This document shows positions 1 through 5,132 of a DNA stretch of 6,436 bases, piece after piece. Both the position numbers and the translations under genes were made by a program. A model generated the notes under the pieces. The model searched no databases. It was not told the origin of the DNA and saw nothing but the letters and a program-made list of their open reading frames with translations. How positions within the stretch are numbered: position 1 is the first letter of the stretch; every line of letters begins with the position of its first letter. This DNA is from Anaerotignum sp. (GTDB lineage Bacteria; Bacillota; Clostridia; Lachnospirales; Anaerotignaceae). Location of the stretch: NCBI GenBank assembly GCA_020024255.1, contig JAHHTX010000088.1, positions 1 through 6,436 of the forward strand. The letters are read 5' to 3'.

Positions 1-44
1 CTTGGGGCTTTGCCCCAACTCCCCACAAGGGATTTCATCCCTTG
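1..44. repeat. Two tandem intergenic hairpins at the window edge
   Basis: Two perfect stem-loops lie close together. The first is TTGGGGC (2-8) paired with GCCCCAA (12-18) around a 3-nt loop. The second is CAAGGGAT (26-33) paired with ATCCCTTG (37-44), also with a 3-nt loop. No T-run follows directly, so this is not a textbook intrinsic terminator. From memory, paired GGGGC/GCCCC and AGGG/CCCT hairpins like these recur between genes in Clostridia, so I read this as part of a dispersed REP-like element cut by the window edge. The structure is seen directly; the repeat-family assignment is inference. Confidence 0.5.
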
Positions 45-142
45 ACCCATGAGCACGCTTTTTGTTATTTTATAATTTTATGATTTTATGGTTTATCCAT
101 TTATCACAATACATTGGTGATGGAGAGAGCCAAACCGTTTTC

Positions 143-176
143 AACTGTTTTCTTCGCAAAGGGAAAACAGTTTTTT
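143..176 (+). terminator. Rho-independent terminator upstream of argS
   Basis: A 10-bp stem, AACTGTTTTC (143-152) with GAAAACAGTT (163-172), closes a 10-nt loop and runs directly into a T tract ending at 176. It would end a rightward transcript entering from before the window. A second word, CCGTTTTC (135-142), could partly replace the left arm, so attenuation is conceivable. I see no T-box consensus between here and argS. Confidence 0.7.
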
Positions 177-226
177 ATATTAAAGAAAAGAGAGGGGGAA
201 CCCCGATGACCGAAAAGGGGGAAATC

Positions 227-255
227 TTGCATTTTAACTATTTTTATGGTACATT
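227..255 (+). promoter_or_regulatory. Extended -10 sigma-A promoter for argS
   Basis: TTGCAT (227-232) serves as -35. A 17-bp spacer leads to TACATT (250-255) as -10, with TG at 247-248 giving an extended -10. The start of transcription would fall near 262, leaving a leader of roughly 64 nt. It lies after the terminator at 143-176, so argS and the lipid kinase gene probably form their own transcription unit. Confidence 0.65.
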
Positions 256-325
256 AAGGAGTAGTAAAAAAACAGAATATACCCTTTTTACAAGGAAATT
301 TATAGACAGCAAAGGATGATTTTAC

Positions 326-2020
326 ATGGATATGAAAGCAAAACTGGCGGAATGTCTGGCGAAAGCAGCAGGCGTTGATACAGCAGAAATTTTGGCAGGC
401 TTGGAAGTTCCCGCAAACAAGGATATGGGGGATTTTGCTTATCCCTGCTTTAAACTGGCAAAGGTACTGCGGAAAGCACCACCTCTCATTGCCAAAGAAA
501 TCGGAGAAGTTCTGGAAAAGCCTGACTTCATTGATGAAGTACAGATTGTGGGGGCATATATCAACTTCTTTACCAACAAAGCCTCCTATACAAAAGGCGT
601 ACTGGAAACGATTCTGACAAAAGGCAGCGATTATGGCAAAAGCGATTTGGGCAAAGGAAAGACCATCGTCATTGACTACTCCTCTCCCAACATTGCAAAG
701 CCTTTCCATGTGGGGCATCTGCGTTCTACGGTAATCGGCAACGCCATTCGCAAGATTTATGAAGAACTGGGGTATACCTGTGTGGGCATCAACCATTTGG
801 GGGACTGGGGCACACAGTTTGGTAAACTGATTGTTGCCTACAAGAAATGGGGCAGCAAGGAAGCGGTAGAAAAAGACGGGATTCAGGAATTGATGCGTAT
901 TTATGTAAAATTCCATGATGAAGCAGAACAACACCCTGAAATGAATGATGAAGCCAGACTTTGGTTTGTCAAAATGCAAGATGGGGACGAGGAAGCCCTT
1001 TCTCTTTGGAAATGGTTCTATGACATTAGCATGAAGGAATTTGAACGGGTTTACGATATGCTAGGTGTGAAATTTGACGCATACACAGGGGAAAGTTTTT
1101 ATAATGATAAAATGGCTCCCGTCATAGAGGAATTGAAGGAGAAACAGCTCTTGGAGGAAAGCGAAGGGGCAATGATTGTCAATTTGGAAGAGGAAAATAT
1201 GCCGCCTTGTTTGATTATCCGTAAGGACGGCGGCACACTCTATGCCACAAGAGATATTACTGCCGCATTATACAGAAAGAAAACCTATGATTTTACAAAG
1301 TGTATTTATCTGACGGCTTTAGACCAGAATCTCCACTTTGCACAGGTATTTTCTGTCATTCACAAAATGGGGTACGACTGGTACAAAGATTTGGTACACG
1401 TTCCCTTTGGTCTGGTAAGTTTGGAAAGTGGTAAGCTCTCCACTCGTCACGGCAATGTGGTTTTGATGGAAGACTTATTACAGCAAGCCATTGGAGAAAC
1501 CCAAAAAATTATTGCAGAAAAAAATCCTTCTCTCCCCAACAAGGAAGAAGTGGCAAAAAAAGTAGGTATTGGTGCTGTTATATTCAACGACCTATACAAC
1601 AGCCGTATCAAAGACGTGGTATTTTCCTGGAGCCGTATGCTGAACTTTGATGGCGAAACAGGGCCTTATGTCCAGTATACCCATGCTCGGGCTTGTAGTA
1701 TTTTGAAAAAAGCAGACGGGTTTACCACAGAAAATATTGACTTTGGCAAGCTAAACGATGAGGCCTCCGTTGATGTATGTAAACTATTGGAAGCCTTCCC
1801 CAAAAAAATACAAGATGCCGCAGACAAATTAGAACCTTCTATTGTCACCCGCCATTTGGTTTCTATTTCTCAGGCATTCAACAAGTTCTACCATGACAAC
1901 CCCATTTTAAACAGCGAAGATGCGGTGAAAAAAGCAAGACTTGCTGTTGTGGTAGCCGTGAAAACCGTCATTGCGGAAGGCCTGCGTCTGCTGGGTATTG
2001 ATGCACCGGAACAGATGTAA
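326..2020 (+). CDS. argS: Arginyl-tRNA synthetase (class I)
   Basis: Cytoplasmic enzyme that charges tRNA-Arg with arginine using ATP. The 564-aa product has the usual family length and layout. An N-terminal tRNA-recognition (ArgRS additional) domain covers about residues 5-85. The Rossmann catalytic core follows, with the class I HIGH signature as HVGH at 128-131, in the context SPNIAKPFHVGHLRST. The KMSKS-loop equivalent is KLSTR at 370-374, a degenerate form normal for ArgRS. The DALR-type anticodon-binding domain starts near 446 (GPYVQYTHARA) and ends with the typical LLGIDAPEQM. ATG at 326 is preferred because AAAGGA (311-316) sits 9 nt upstream; the second ATG at 332 is too far from it. 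A promoter lies at 227-255. The lipid kinase gene follows after 38 bp with no terminator between, so the two are probably cotranscribed. No defects are visible. Confidence 0.97.
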   Translation: MDMKAKLAECLAKAAGVDTAEILAGLEVPANKDMGDFAYPCFKLAKVLRKAPPLIAKEIGEVLEKPDFIDEVQIVGAYINFFTNKASYTKGVLETILTKGSDYGKSDLGKGKTIVIDYSSPNIAKPFHVGHLRSTVIGNAIRKIYEELGYTCVGINHLGDWGTQFGKLIVAYKKWGSKEAVEKDGIQELMRIYVKFHDEAEQHPEMNDEARLWFVKMQDGDEEALSLWKWFYDISMKEFERVYDMLGVKFDAYTGESFYNDKMAPVIEELKEKQLLEESEGAMIVNLEEENMPPCLIIRKDGGTLYATRDITAALYRKKTYDFTKCIYLTALDQNLHFAQVFSVIHKMGYDWYKDLVHVPFGLVSLESGKLSTRHGNVVLMEDLLQQAIGETQKIIAEKNPSLPNKEEVAKKVGIGAVIFNDLYNSRIKDVVFSWSRMLNFDGETGPYVQYTHARACSILKKADGFTTENIDFGKLNDEASVDVCKLLEAFPKKIQDAADKLEPSIVTRHLVSISQAFNKFYHDNPILNSEDAVKKARLAVVVAVKTVIAEGLRLLGIDAPEQM

Positions 2021-2058
2021 CCACAGGCAGCAAAAACCAGAAAGGAGTTTGGAAAAAC

Positions 2059-2982
2059 GTGAAAAAGCTGAAATTGATTTATAATCCATTTTCGGGAAAC
2101 AAAAGCTTCAAATTCAATTTGGATTTTTGTTTCAGCGTTTTTCAGGAAGGGGGATATGAAGTACATCCCTTCCGCAGTATACAACCTGGAGATATTGCAA
2201 AGCATATTGCAGAAATGGACGATATTTATGATGCCATCGCTGTATCCGGTGGCGACGGCACAGTAAATATTGCCATCAATGCCCTCATGAACCGTGGTCT
2301 GCGGATTCCTCTTGGCATTATTCCCTCCGGAACGGCAAATGATTTTGCCACTTTTCTCGGTTTGAAAACAGGCGATGTGGAAAATGCCTGCCGTATCATT
2401 TTGGAAACAACGCCCCAAAATATTGATTTGGGACTGGTTAACGGCAATTTATATTTCATCAATGTCTGTGCAGGCGGTCTTTTGACCAATGTTTCCCAAA
2501 CCGTAGACCAAAATATGAAAAATGCCTTGGGTACGCTTTCCTACTACTTGAAAGGCATGGAACAACTGCCCAATTTTCACAAAATTCCTTTCCGCATTAC
2601 CACAAAGGAGCAGGTTATTGAGGAAAATCTCTATCTTTATATGATACTGAACAGCACAGGCACAGGTGGCTTTACCAAGCTGTCACCGGAAAGTTCTGTT
2701 ATGGACGGGAAATTTGAATTTTTGGGGATTCGTTCCAAATCCATATTGGACATTCCTCCGGTTTTACTGAAAATGCTGACCGGCGACCATATTAAAGATG
2801 AAAAAAATATTCTTTATCTGAAAGAAGATTATTACAAAATTGAATGTCTGCAAGAGGACTTTAAAATTATGGAAACTACTGTAGATGGGGAAATGGGGCT
2901 GAAAATGCCTTTGGAAGTAGAGGTATTGCCAAATATATATCCCGTTTTTGGGCAGTTTTCCAAAAATACAAAAAAAGCATAA
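2059..2982 (+). CDS. YegS/BmrU-family diacylglycerol or lipid kinase
   Basis: A 307-aa protein of the DAGK_cat/YegS/LCB5 family, which phosphorylates diacylglycerol or related lipids with ATP at the inner face of the membrane; family members recycle diacylglycerol into phosphatidic acid. Visible motifs are YNPFSGNK (8-15), the nucleotide-binding SGGDGTVN (63-70), PSGTANDFA (89-97), and in the C-terminal beta-sandwich a VMDGKFEF segment and the VDGE motif typical of the family. No signal peptide or membrane helix is apparent. The start codon is GTG; AAAGGAG (2041-2047) lies 11 nt upstream and the protein begins directly on the first beta strand, so the start is well supported. It follows argS by 38 bp with no promoter I can see. 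The exact substrate, and whether it is DgkB-like or another paralogue, cannot be told from sequence. Transcription probably ends at the hairpin carrying parS site 1. Confidence 0.9.
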   Translation: MKKLKLIYNPFSGNKSFKFNLDFCFSVFQEGGYEVHPFRSIQPGDIAKHIAEMDDIYDAIAVSGGDGTVNIAINALMNRGLRIPLGIIPSGTANDFATFLGLKTGDVENACRIILETTPQNIDLGLVNGNLYFINVCAGGLLTNVSQTVDQNMKNALGTLSYYLKGMEQLPNFHKIPFRITTKEQVIEENLYLYMILNSTGTGGFTKLSPESSVMDGKFEFLGIRSKSILDIPPVLLKMLTGDHIKDEKNILYLKEDYYKIECLQEDFKIMETTVDGEMGLKMPLEVEVLPNIYPVFGQFSKNTKKA

Positions 2983-2993
2983 GGCTTTTTGGG

Positions 2994-3023
2994 GGGAATG
3001 TTTCATGTGAAACATTCCCTTTT
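2994..3023 (+). terminator. Terminator-like hairpin that contains parS site 1
   Basis: An 11-bp perfect stem, GGGAATGTTTC (2994-3004) with GAAACATTCCC (3009-3019), closes a 4-nt ATGT loop and is followed by TTTT and a T-rich stretch. It starts 11 bp after the lipid kinase stop codon and looks like the intrinsic terminator of the argS operon. The stem is the parS palindrome extended outward by paired GGGAA/TTCCC. The hairpin and T-tract are seen; activity is inferred. Confidence 0.65.
2999..3014 (+). other. parS centromere site 1
   Basis: TGTTTCATGTGAAACA differs from the classic Firmicutes parS (TGTTTCACGTGAAACA) only in the central pair, where CG is replaced by TG. It is the loading site for ParB, whose gene is 1.2 kb downstream. 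It lies within the terminator-like hairpin described at 2994-3023. Confidence 0.9.
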
Positions 3024-3062
3024 CATTTATTTCTCATTTGTTTTTTTTGGCTAAACCTAAAT

Positions 3063-3078
3063 TGTTTCATGTGAAACA
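3063..3078 (+). other. parS centromere site 2
   Basis: The same 16-bp word as site 1 in the same orientation, 64 bp further on. Sites 2 and 3 share a longer 20-bp identical core, ATTGTTTCATGTGAAACATT. This copy has no following T-run and no extended GC stem, so it appears to be a pure ParB site. Confidence 0.9.
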
Positions 3079-3119
3079 TTCAGCCTGTGGAAAAAGTAGT
3101 TTGTTTCCCTTTTGAAAAA

Positions 3120-3184
3120 TGCGGAAGGGGTTGGGAAACGAAGGGTTTCCCAAATGAAATCCGCAGTGGGAATTTACTTCCCAC
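3120..3184. repeat. Nested and tandem hairpins between parS 2 and parS 3
   Basis: An outer 6-bp stem TGCGGA (3120-3125)/TCCGCA (3160-3165) encloses a 9-bp stem TTGGGAAAC (3131-3139)/GTTTCCCAA (3145-3153) with a 5-nt loop. The next base starts another perfect hairpin, GTGGGAA (3166-3172)/TTCCCAC (3178-3184), also with a 5-nt loop. The dispersed repeat at 3190 follows 5 bp later. The dense pairing suggests a mobile structured repeat or a structured RNA; I recognise no family. An open frame crosses it (3112-3348), but stem after stem is better explained as non-coding. Confidence 0.6.
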
Positions 3185-3189
3185 GAGGA

Positions 3190-3249
3190 AAAGCCTTGCA
3201 TGAAATGAGGCTTTCACAAAGGGGAACGACTTTGTCGGCACCCTCATTG
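3190..3249 (+). repeat. 60-bp dispersed structured repeat, copy 1
   Basis: By hand alignment, 54 of 60 positions match the reverse complement of 6363-6422. It begins with a hairpin AAAGCCT (3190-3196)/AGGCTTT (3208-3214) with an 11-nt loop, then a second hairpin ACAAAG (3216-3221)/CTTTGT (3230-3235) with an 8-nt loop. Its last two bases are the first two of parS site 3. Both hairpins are kept in the other copy. The element is too short to encode anything and behaves like a REP/MITE-type intergenic repeat. Confidence 0.75.
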
Positions 3250-3263
3250 TTTCATGTGAAACA
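3248..3263 (+). other. parS centromere site 3
   Basis: The third copy of TGTTTCATGTGAAACA, in the same orientation, 185 bp from site 2 and about 190 bp before the parA start. It is followed immediately by TTTTTCT, so as RNA it could fold into a short 6-bp stem with a U-tract. It abuts the 60-bp dispersed repeat. Confidence 0.9.
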
Positions 3264-3355
3264 TTTTTCTCCTCCTCATATCACTTTTCACTTATGCACC
3301 ACATACCATTTCCTTCTGGCAAAGCGTTTTTCAGGGAAAAGACAATAAATTGGTC

Positions 3356-3385
3356 TTTTCATTTGCAACCCGAATATGCTATAAT
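3356..3385 (+). promoter_or_regulatory. parA promoter with perfect extended -10
   Basis: The -10 is a perfect TATAAT (3380-3385) preceded by TGC (3377-3379), giving a full extended -10. The -35 is weak: TTTTCA (3356-3361) with an 18-bp spacer is the best I find. Transcription should start near 3392, leaving a leader of about 64 nt before parA. An 8-bp inverted repeat, GAAAAGAC (3336-3343)/GTCTTTTC (3353-3360), overlaps the -35 region and could be an operator or the remains of a terminator; that role is inference. Confidence 0.75.
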
Positions 3386-3390
3386 GTTTT

Positions 3391-3428
3391 TTACAGAAGA
3401 AAACGGAAATTTTCTATTCTTTCTGTAA
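3391..3428 (+). promoter_or_regulatory. Stem-loop at the 5' end of the parA leader
   Basis: TTACAGAA (3391-3398) pairs perfectly with TTCTGTAA (3421-3428), and inside it GAAAA (3399-3403) pairs with TTTTC (3410-3414), leaving a one-sided bulge. The stem begins almost exactly at the predicted transcription start and ends 27 nt before the TTG start codon. A 5'-terminal stem of this kind may protect the mRNA or be a control point. The pairing is seen; the role is inferred. Confidence 0.45.
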
Positions 3429-3455
3429 ATCAAAACGAGAAAGGCAGGGACCAAT

Positions 3456-4229
3456 TTGGGTAAGGTCAGAGTGATTGCCATTACAAACCAAAAAGGCGGC
3501 GTTGGCAAAACCACAACAGCAATTAACCTTTCCGCCTGTTTAGCGGCGGCAGGGAAAAAAGTCTTAGCCATTGATGCAGACCAACAAGGAAATACAACCA
3601 GCGGTCTGGGACTGGACAAAAATGAAATGGAGCAGACCCTTTATGATGTATTTTTAGGTCAGACTTCTCTGGAAAATATCAAACAGCCAACCTGTGTGGA
3701 CGGCTTGGAAGTTGTACCTGCCAATATCAGCCTGACAGGTGCAGAAATCGAACTCATCGGGAAGGACAGACGGGAATTTATATTGAAAAATGAACTGGAT
3801 AAAATCAAAGACGATTATGATTTTATTTTGATTGACTGTCCCCCTTCCTTAAATATCATTACCGTAAACGCACTGACTGCGGCAGACACAGTGCTTGTTC
3901 CCATACAGTGCGAATACTTTGCACTGGAAGGTTTGGAACAACTTTTATACACCGTAAATCTGGTGAAAAAACGGCTGAACCGTCATCTGGAAATCGAGGG
4001 TATTGTCTTTACCATGTACGATGCCAGAACCAATCTTTCCTTACAGGTAGTAGAGGAAGTTAAACGGAGTCTTGGCGAAAATGTATATCGCACCATTATT
4101 CCCCGAAACGTACGCCTTGGGGAATCTCCCAGTCACGGTCTGCCCATTCATCTTTACGACCCCAAATCCAAAGGGGCTGAAAGCTACAGTCTTCTTGCAG
4201 AAGAGGTTATGGAAAAGGAGTGGTATTAA
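3456..4229 (+). CDS. parA: Chromosome-partitioning ATPase ParA (Soj)
   Basis: Deviant Walker-type ATPase that binds nucleoid DNA as an ATP dimer, is stimulated by ParB and drives separation of origin regions; in Bacillus-type systems it also acts on DnaA. The 257-aa length matches Soj (about 253). Residues 11-20 are the Walker A NQKGGVGKTT with the signature lysine K13 and K18. The A' segment is IDADQQGN (39-46), with Q where the family usually has P. Walker B is ILIDCPPS with D127. The C-terminal part keeps SHGLPIHLYDPKSKGAESY. The start is TTG: it gives the family-typical MGKVRVIAITNQ lead, and AGGGA (3446-3450) lies 5 nt upstream. The next candidate, GTG at 3471, would cut into the first strand. 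The stop codon directly abuts the parB ATG. Three parS sites lie just upstream. Confidence 0.96.
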   Translation: MGKVRVIAITNQKGGVGKTTTAINLSACLAAAGKKVLAIDADQQGNTTSGLGLDKNEMEQTLYDVFLGQTSLENIKQPTCVDGLEVVPANISLTGAEIELIGKDRREFILKNELDKIKDDYDFILIDCPPSLNIITVNALTAADTVLVPIQCEYFALEGLEQLLYTVNLVKKRLNRHLEIEGIVFTMYDARTNLSLQVVEEVKRSLGENVYRTIIPRNVRLGESPSHGLPIHLYDPKSKGAESYSLLAEEVMEKEWY

Positions 4230-5126
4230 ATGGCAGCAAAAAAAGGTTTGGGTGCAAAAGGCCTTGGCATAGAAGCACTCATTAACCACAAAATGGAGGA
4301 CTTACAAAGCATAGACGAAAGCAGTATTTTGGAACTGGATATTCATGATATTGAACCGAATCGCCAACAACCAAGAAAACATTTTGCAGAAGGGGCTTTG
4401 GAAGAACTGGCAGCGTCCCTGAAAATCCATGGCATGATACAACCTGTAGTCGTAAAGAAAAACAAAGAAGGCTATTATGAACTGATTGCCGGAGAGCGGC
4501 GTTGGCGTGCCGCAAAAATTGCCGGACTTTCCACCATTCCTGCCATATGCAAAAATTGGGAAGAGGGCAAAGCCTTTGAAGCGGCTTTGGTGGAAAATTT
4601 GCAGCGGGAAGATTTAAACCCTATGGAGGAAGCAGAAAGCTATGCCCGTTTGCAGGAGGAATTTCATCTGAGTCAGGAGCAAATTGCAGACAAGGTTGGC
4701 AAAAGCCGTCCTGCTGTTGCCAATGCTATGCGGCTTTTGCAACTGGACAATCGTGTGCAGCATTTTCTCGTTGACGGCAGACTGACAGCCGGTCATGCCA
4801 GAGCTTTACTTGGTCTGGAAGATGGCAATACACAGTTTGAACTGGCAGAACATATCATTGAAGAGGGTTTAAACGTTCGTCAGACAGAAGCCTTAGTCAA
4901 AGAAATGACCGAAAACGGTGAGAAAAAAACAAAAGAAAAAAATAAGCCTTCCATGGAAAGTCTTGCGGTACTTCATGCCATTGAGGAGGATTTGAAGGGG
5001 ATTTTTGCCACAAAGGTAAAAATCAACCAGAAAAAGAACAAAGGGAAAATCGAAATCGAATACTATTCACCAGAAGATTTAGACCGCTTATTGATGATGA
5101 TGAAACAGCTCCACACAGAAAGGTAA
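4230..5126 (+). CDS. parB: Chromosome-partitioning protein ParB (Spo0J)
   Basis: CTP-dependent DNA-sliding clamp that loads at parS and partners ParA. The 298-aa product shows all expected parts. The basic N-terminal ParA-activating peptide is MAAKKGLGAKGLG (1-13). The ParB/CTPase domain spans about 33-125, with QQPRKHF (46-52) and the arginine-rich CTP motif GERRWRAAK (88-96), then VENLQREDLNPMEEA (121-135). A helix-turn-helix for parS recognition lies at about 147-172 (LSQEQIADKVGKSRPAVANAM). GHARALLG (188-195) closes the central domain. A lysine/glutamate-rich linker (226-242) leads to a C-terminal dimerisation domain (about 243-298). ATG follows the parA TAA with no gap, and AAGGAG (4215-4220) inside parA is 9 nt upstream, so translation is probably coupled. 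The gene is intact and highly typical. Confidence 0.97.
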   Translation: MAAKKGLGAKGLGIEALINHKMEDLQSIDESSILELDIHDIEPNRQQPRKHFAEGALEELAASLKIHGMIQPVVVKKNKEGYYELIAGERRWRAAKIAGLSTIPAICKNWEEGKAFEAALVENLQREDLNPMEEAESYARLQEEFHLSQEQIADKVGKSRPAVANAMRLLQLDNRVQHFLVDGRLTAGHARALLGLEDGNTQFELAEHIIEEGLNVRQTEALVKEMTENGEKKTKEKNKPSMESLAVLHAIEEDLKGIFATKVKINQKKNKGKIEIEYYSPEDLDRLLMMMKQLHTER

Positions 5127-5132
5127 ATAACC

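Noticed and set aside
93..108. DnaA boxes at TTATCCATT and TTATCACAA
   Set aside because: They match only 7 and 6 of 9 positions in AT-rich sequence, which is expected by chance.
62..319. 85-aa ORF upstream of argS
   Set aside because: It spans a strong terminator and the argS promoter, lacks a ribosome binding site and has no protein-like features.
100..325. T-box riboswitch in front of argS
   Set aside because: Clostridial argS can have one, but I find no AGGGTGG-like T-box sequence and no specifier stem, and the terminator lies before the promoter.
254..979. 241-aa ORF antisense to argS
   Set aside because: It lies wholly opposite a certain gene, with cysteine/phenylalanine-rich composition typical of antisense shadows.
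2764..3015. 83-aa ORF on the - strand beginning MFHMKH
   Set aside because: Its start is the reverse complement of parS 1 and its body is antisense to the lipid kinase gene; a well-known type of spurious call.
3120..3265. CRISPR array or integron attC site
   Set aside because: The hairpins have different sequences, with no regular repeat-spacer spacing and no attC core sites or cas genes.
3112..3348. 78-aa ORF on the + strand between parS 2 and parS 3
   Set aside because: It runs through the hairpin array, the dispersed repeat and parS 3; the FHVKH-like peptide is simply translated parS. There is no convincing ribosome binding site or recognisable domain.
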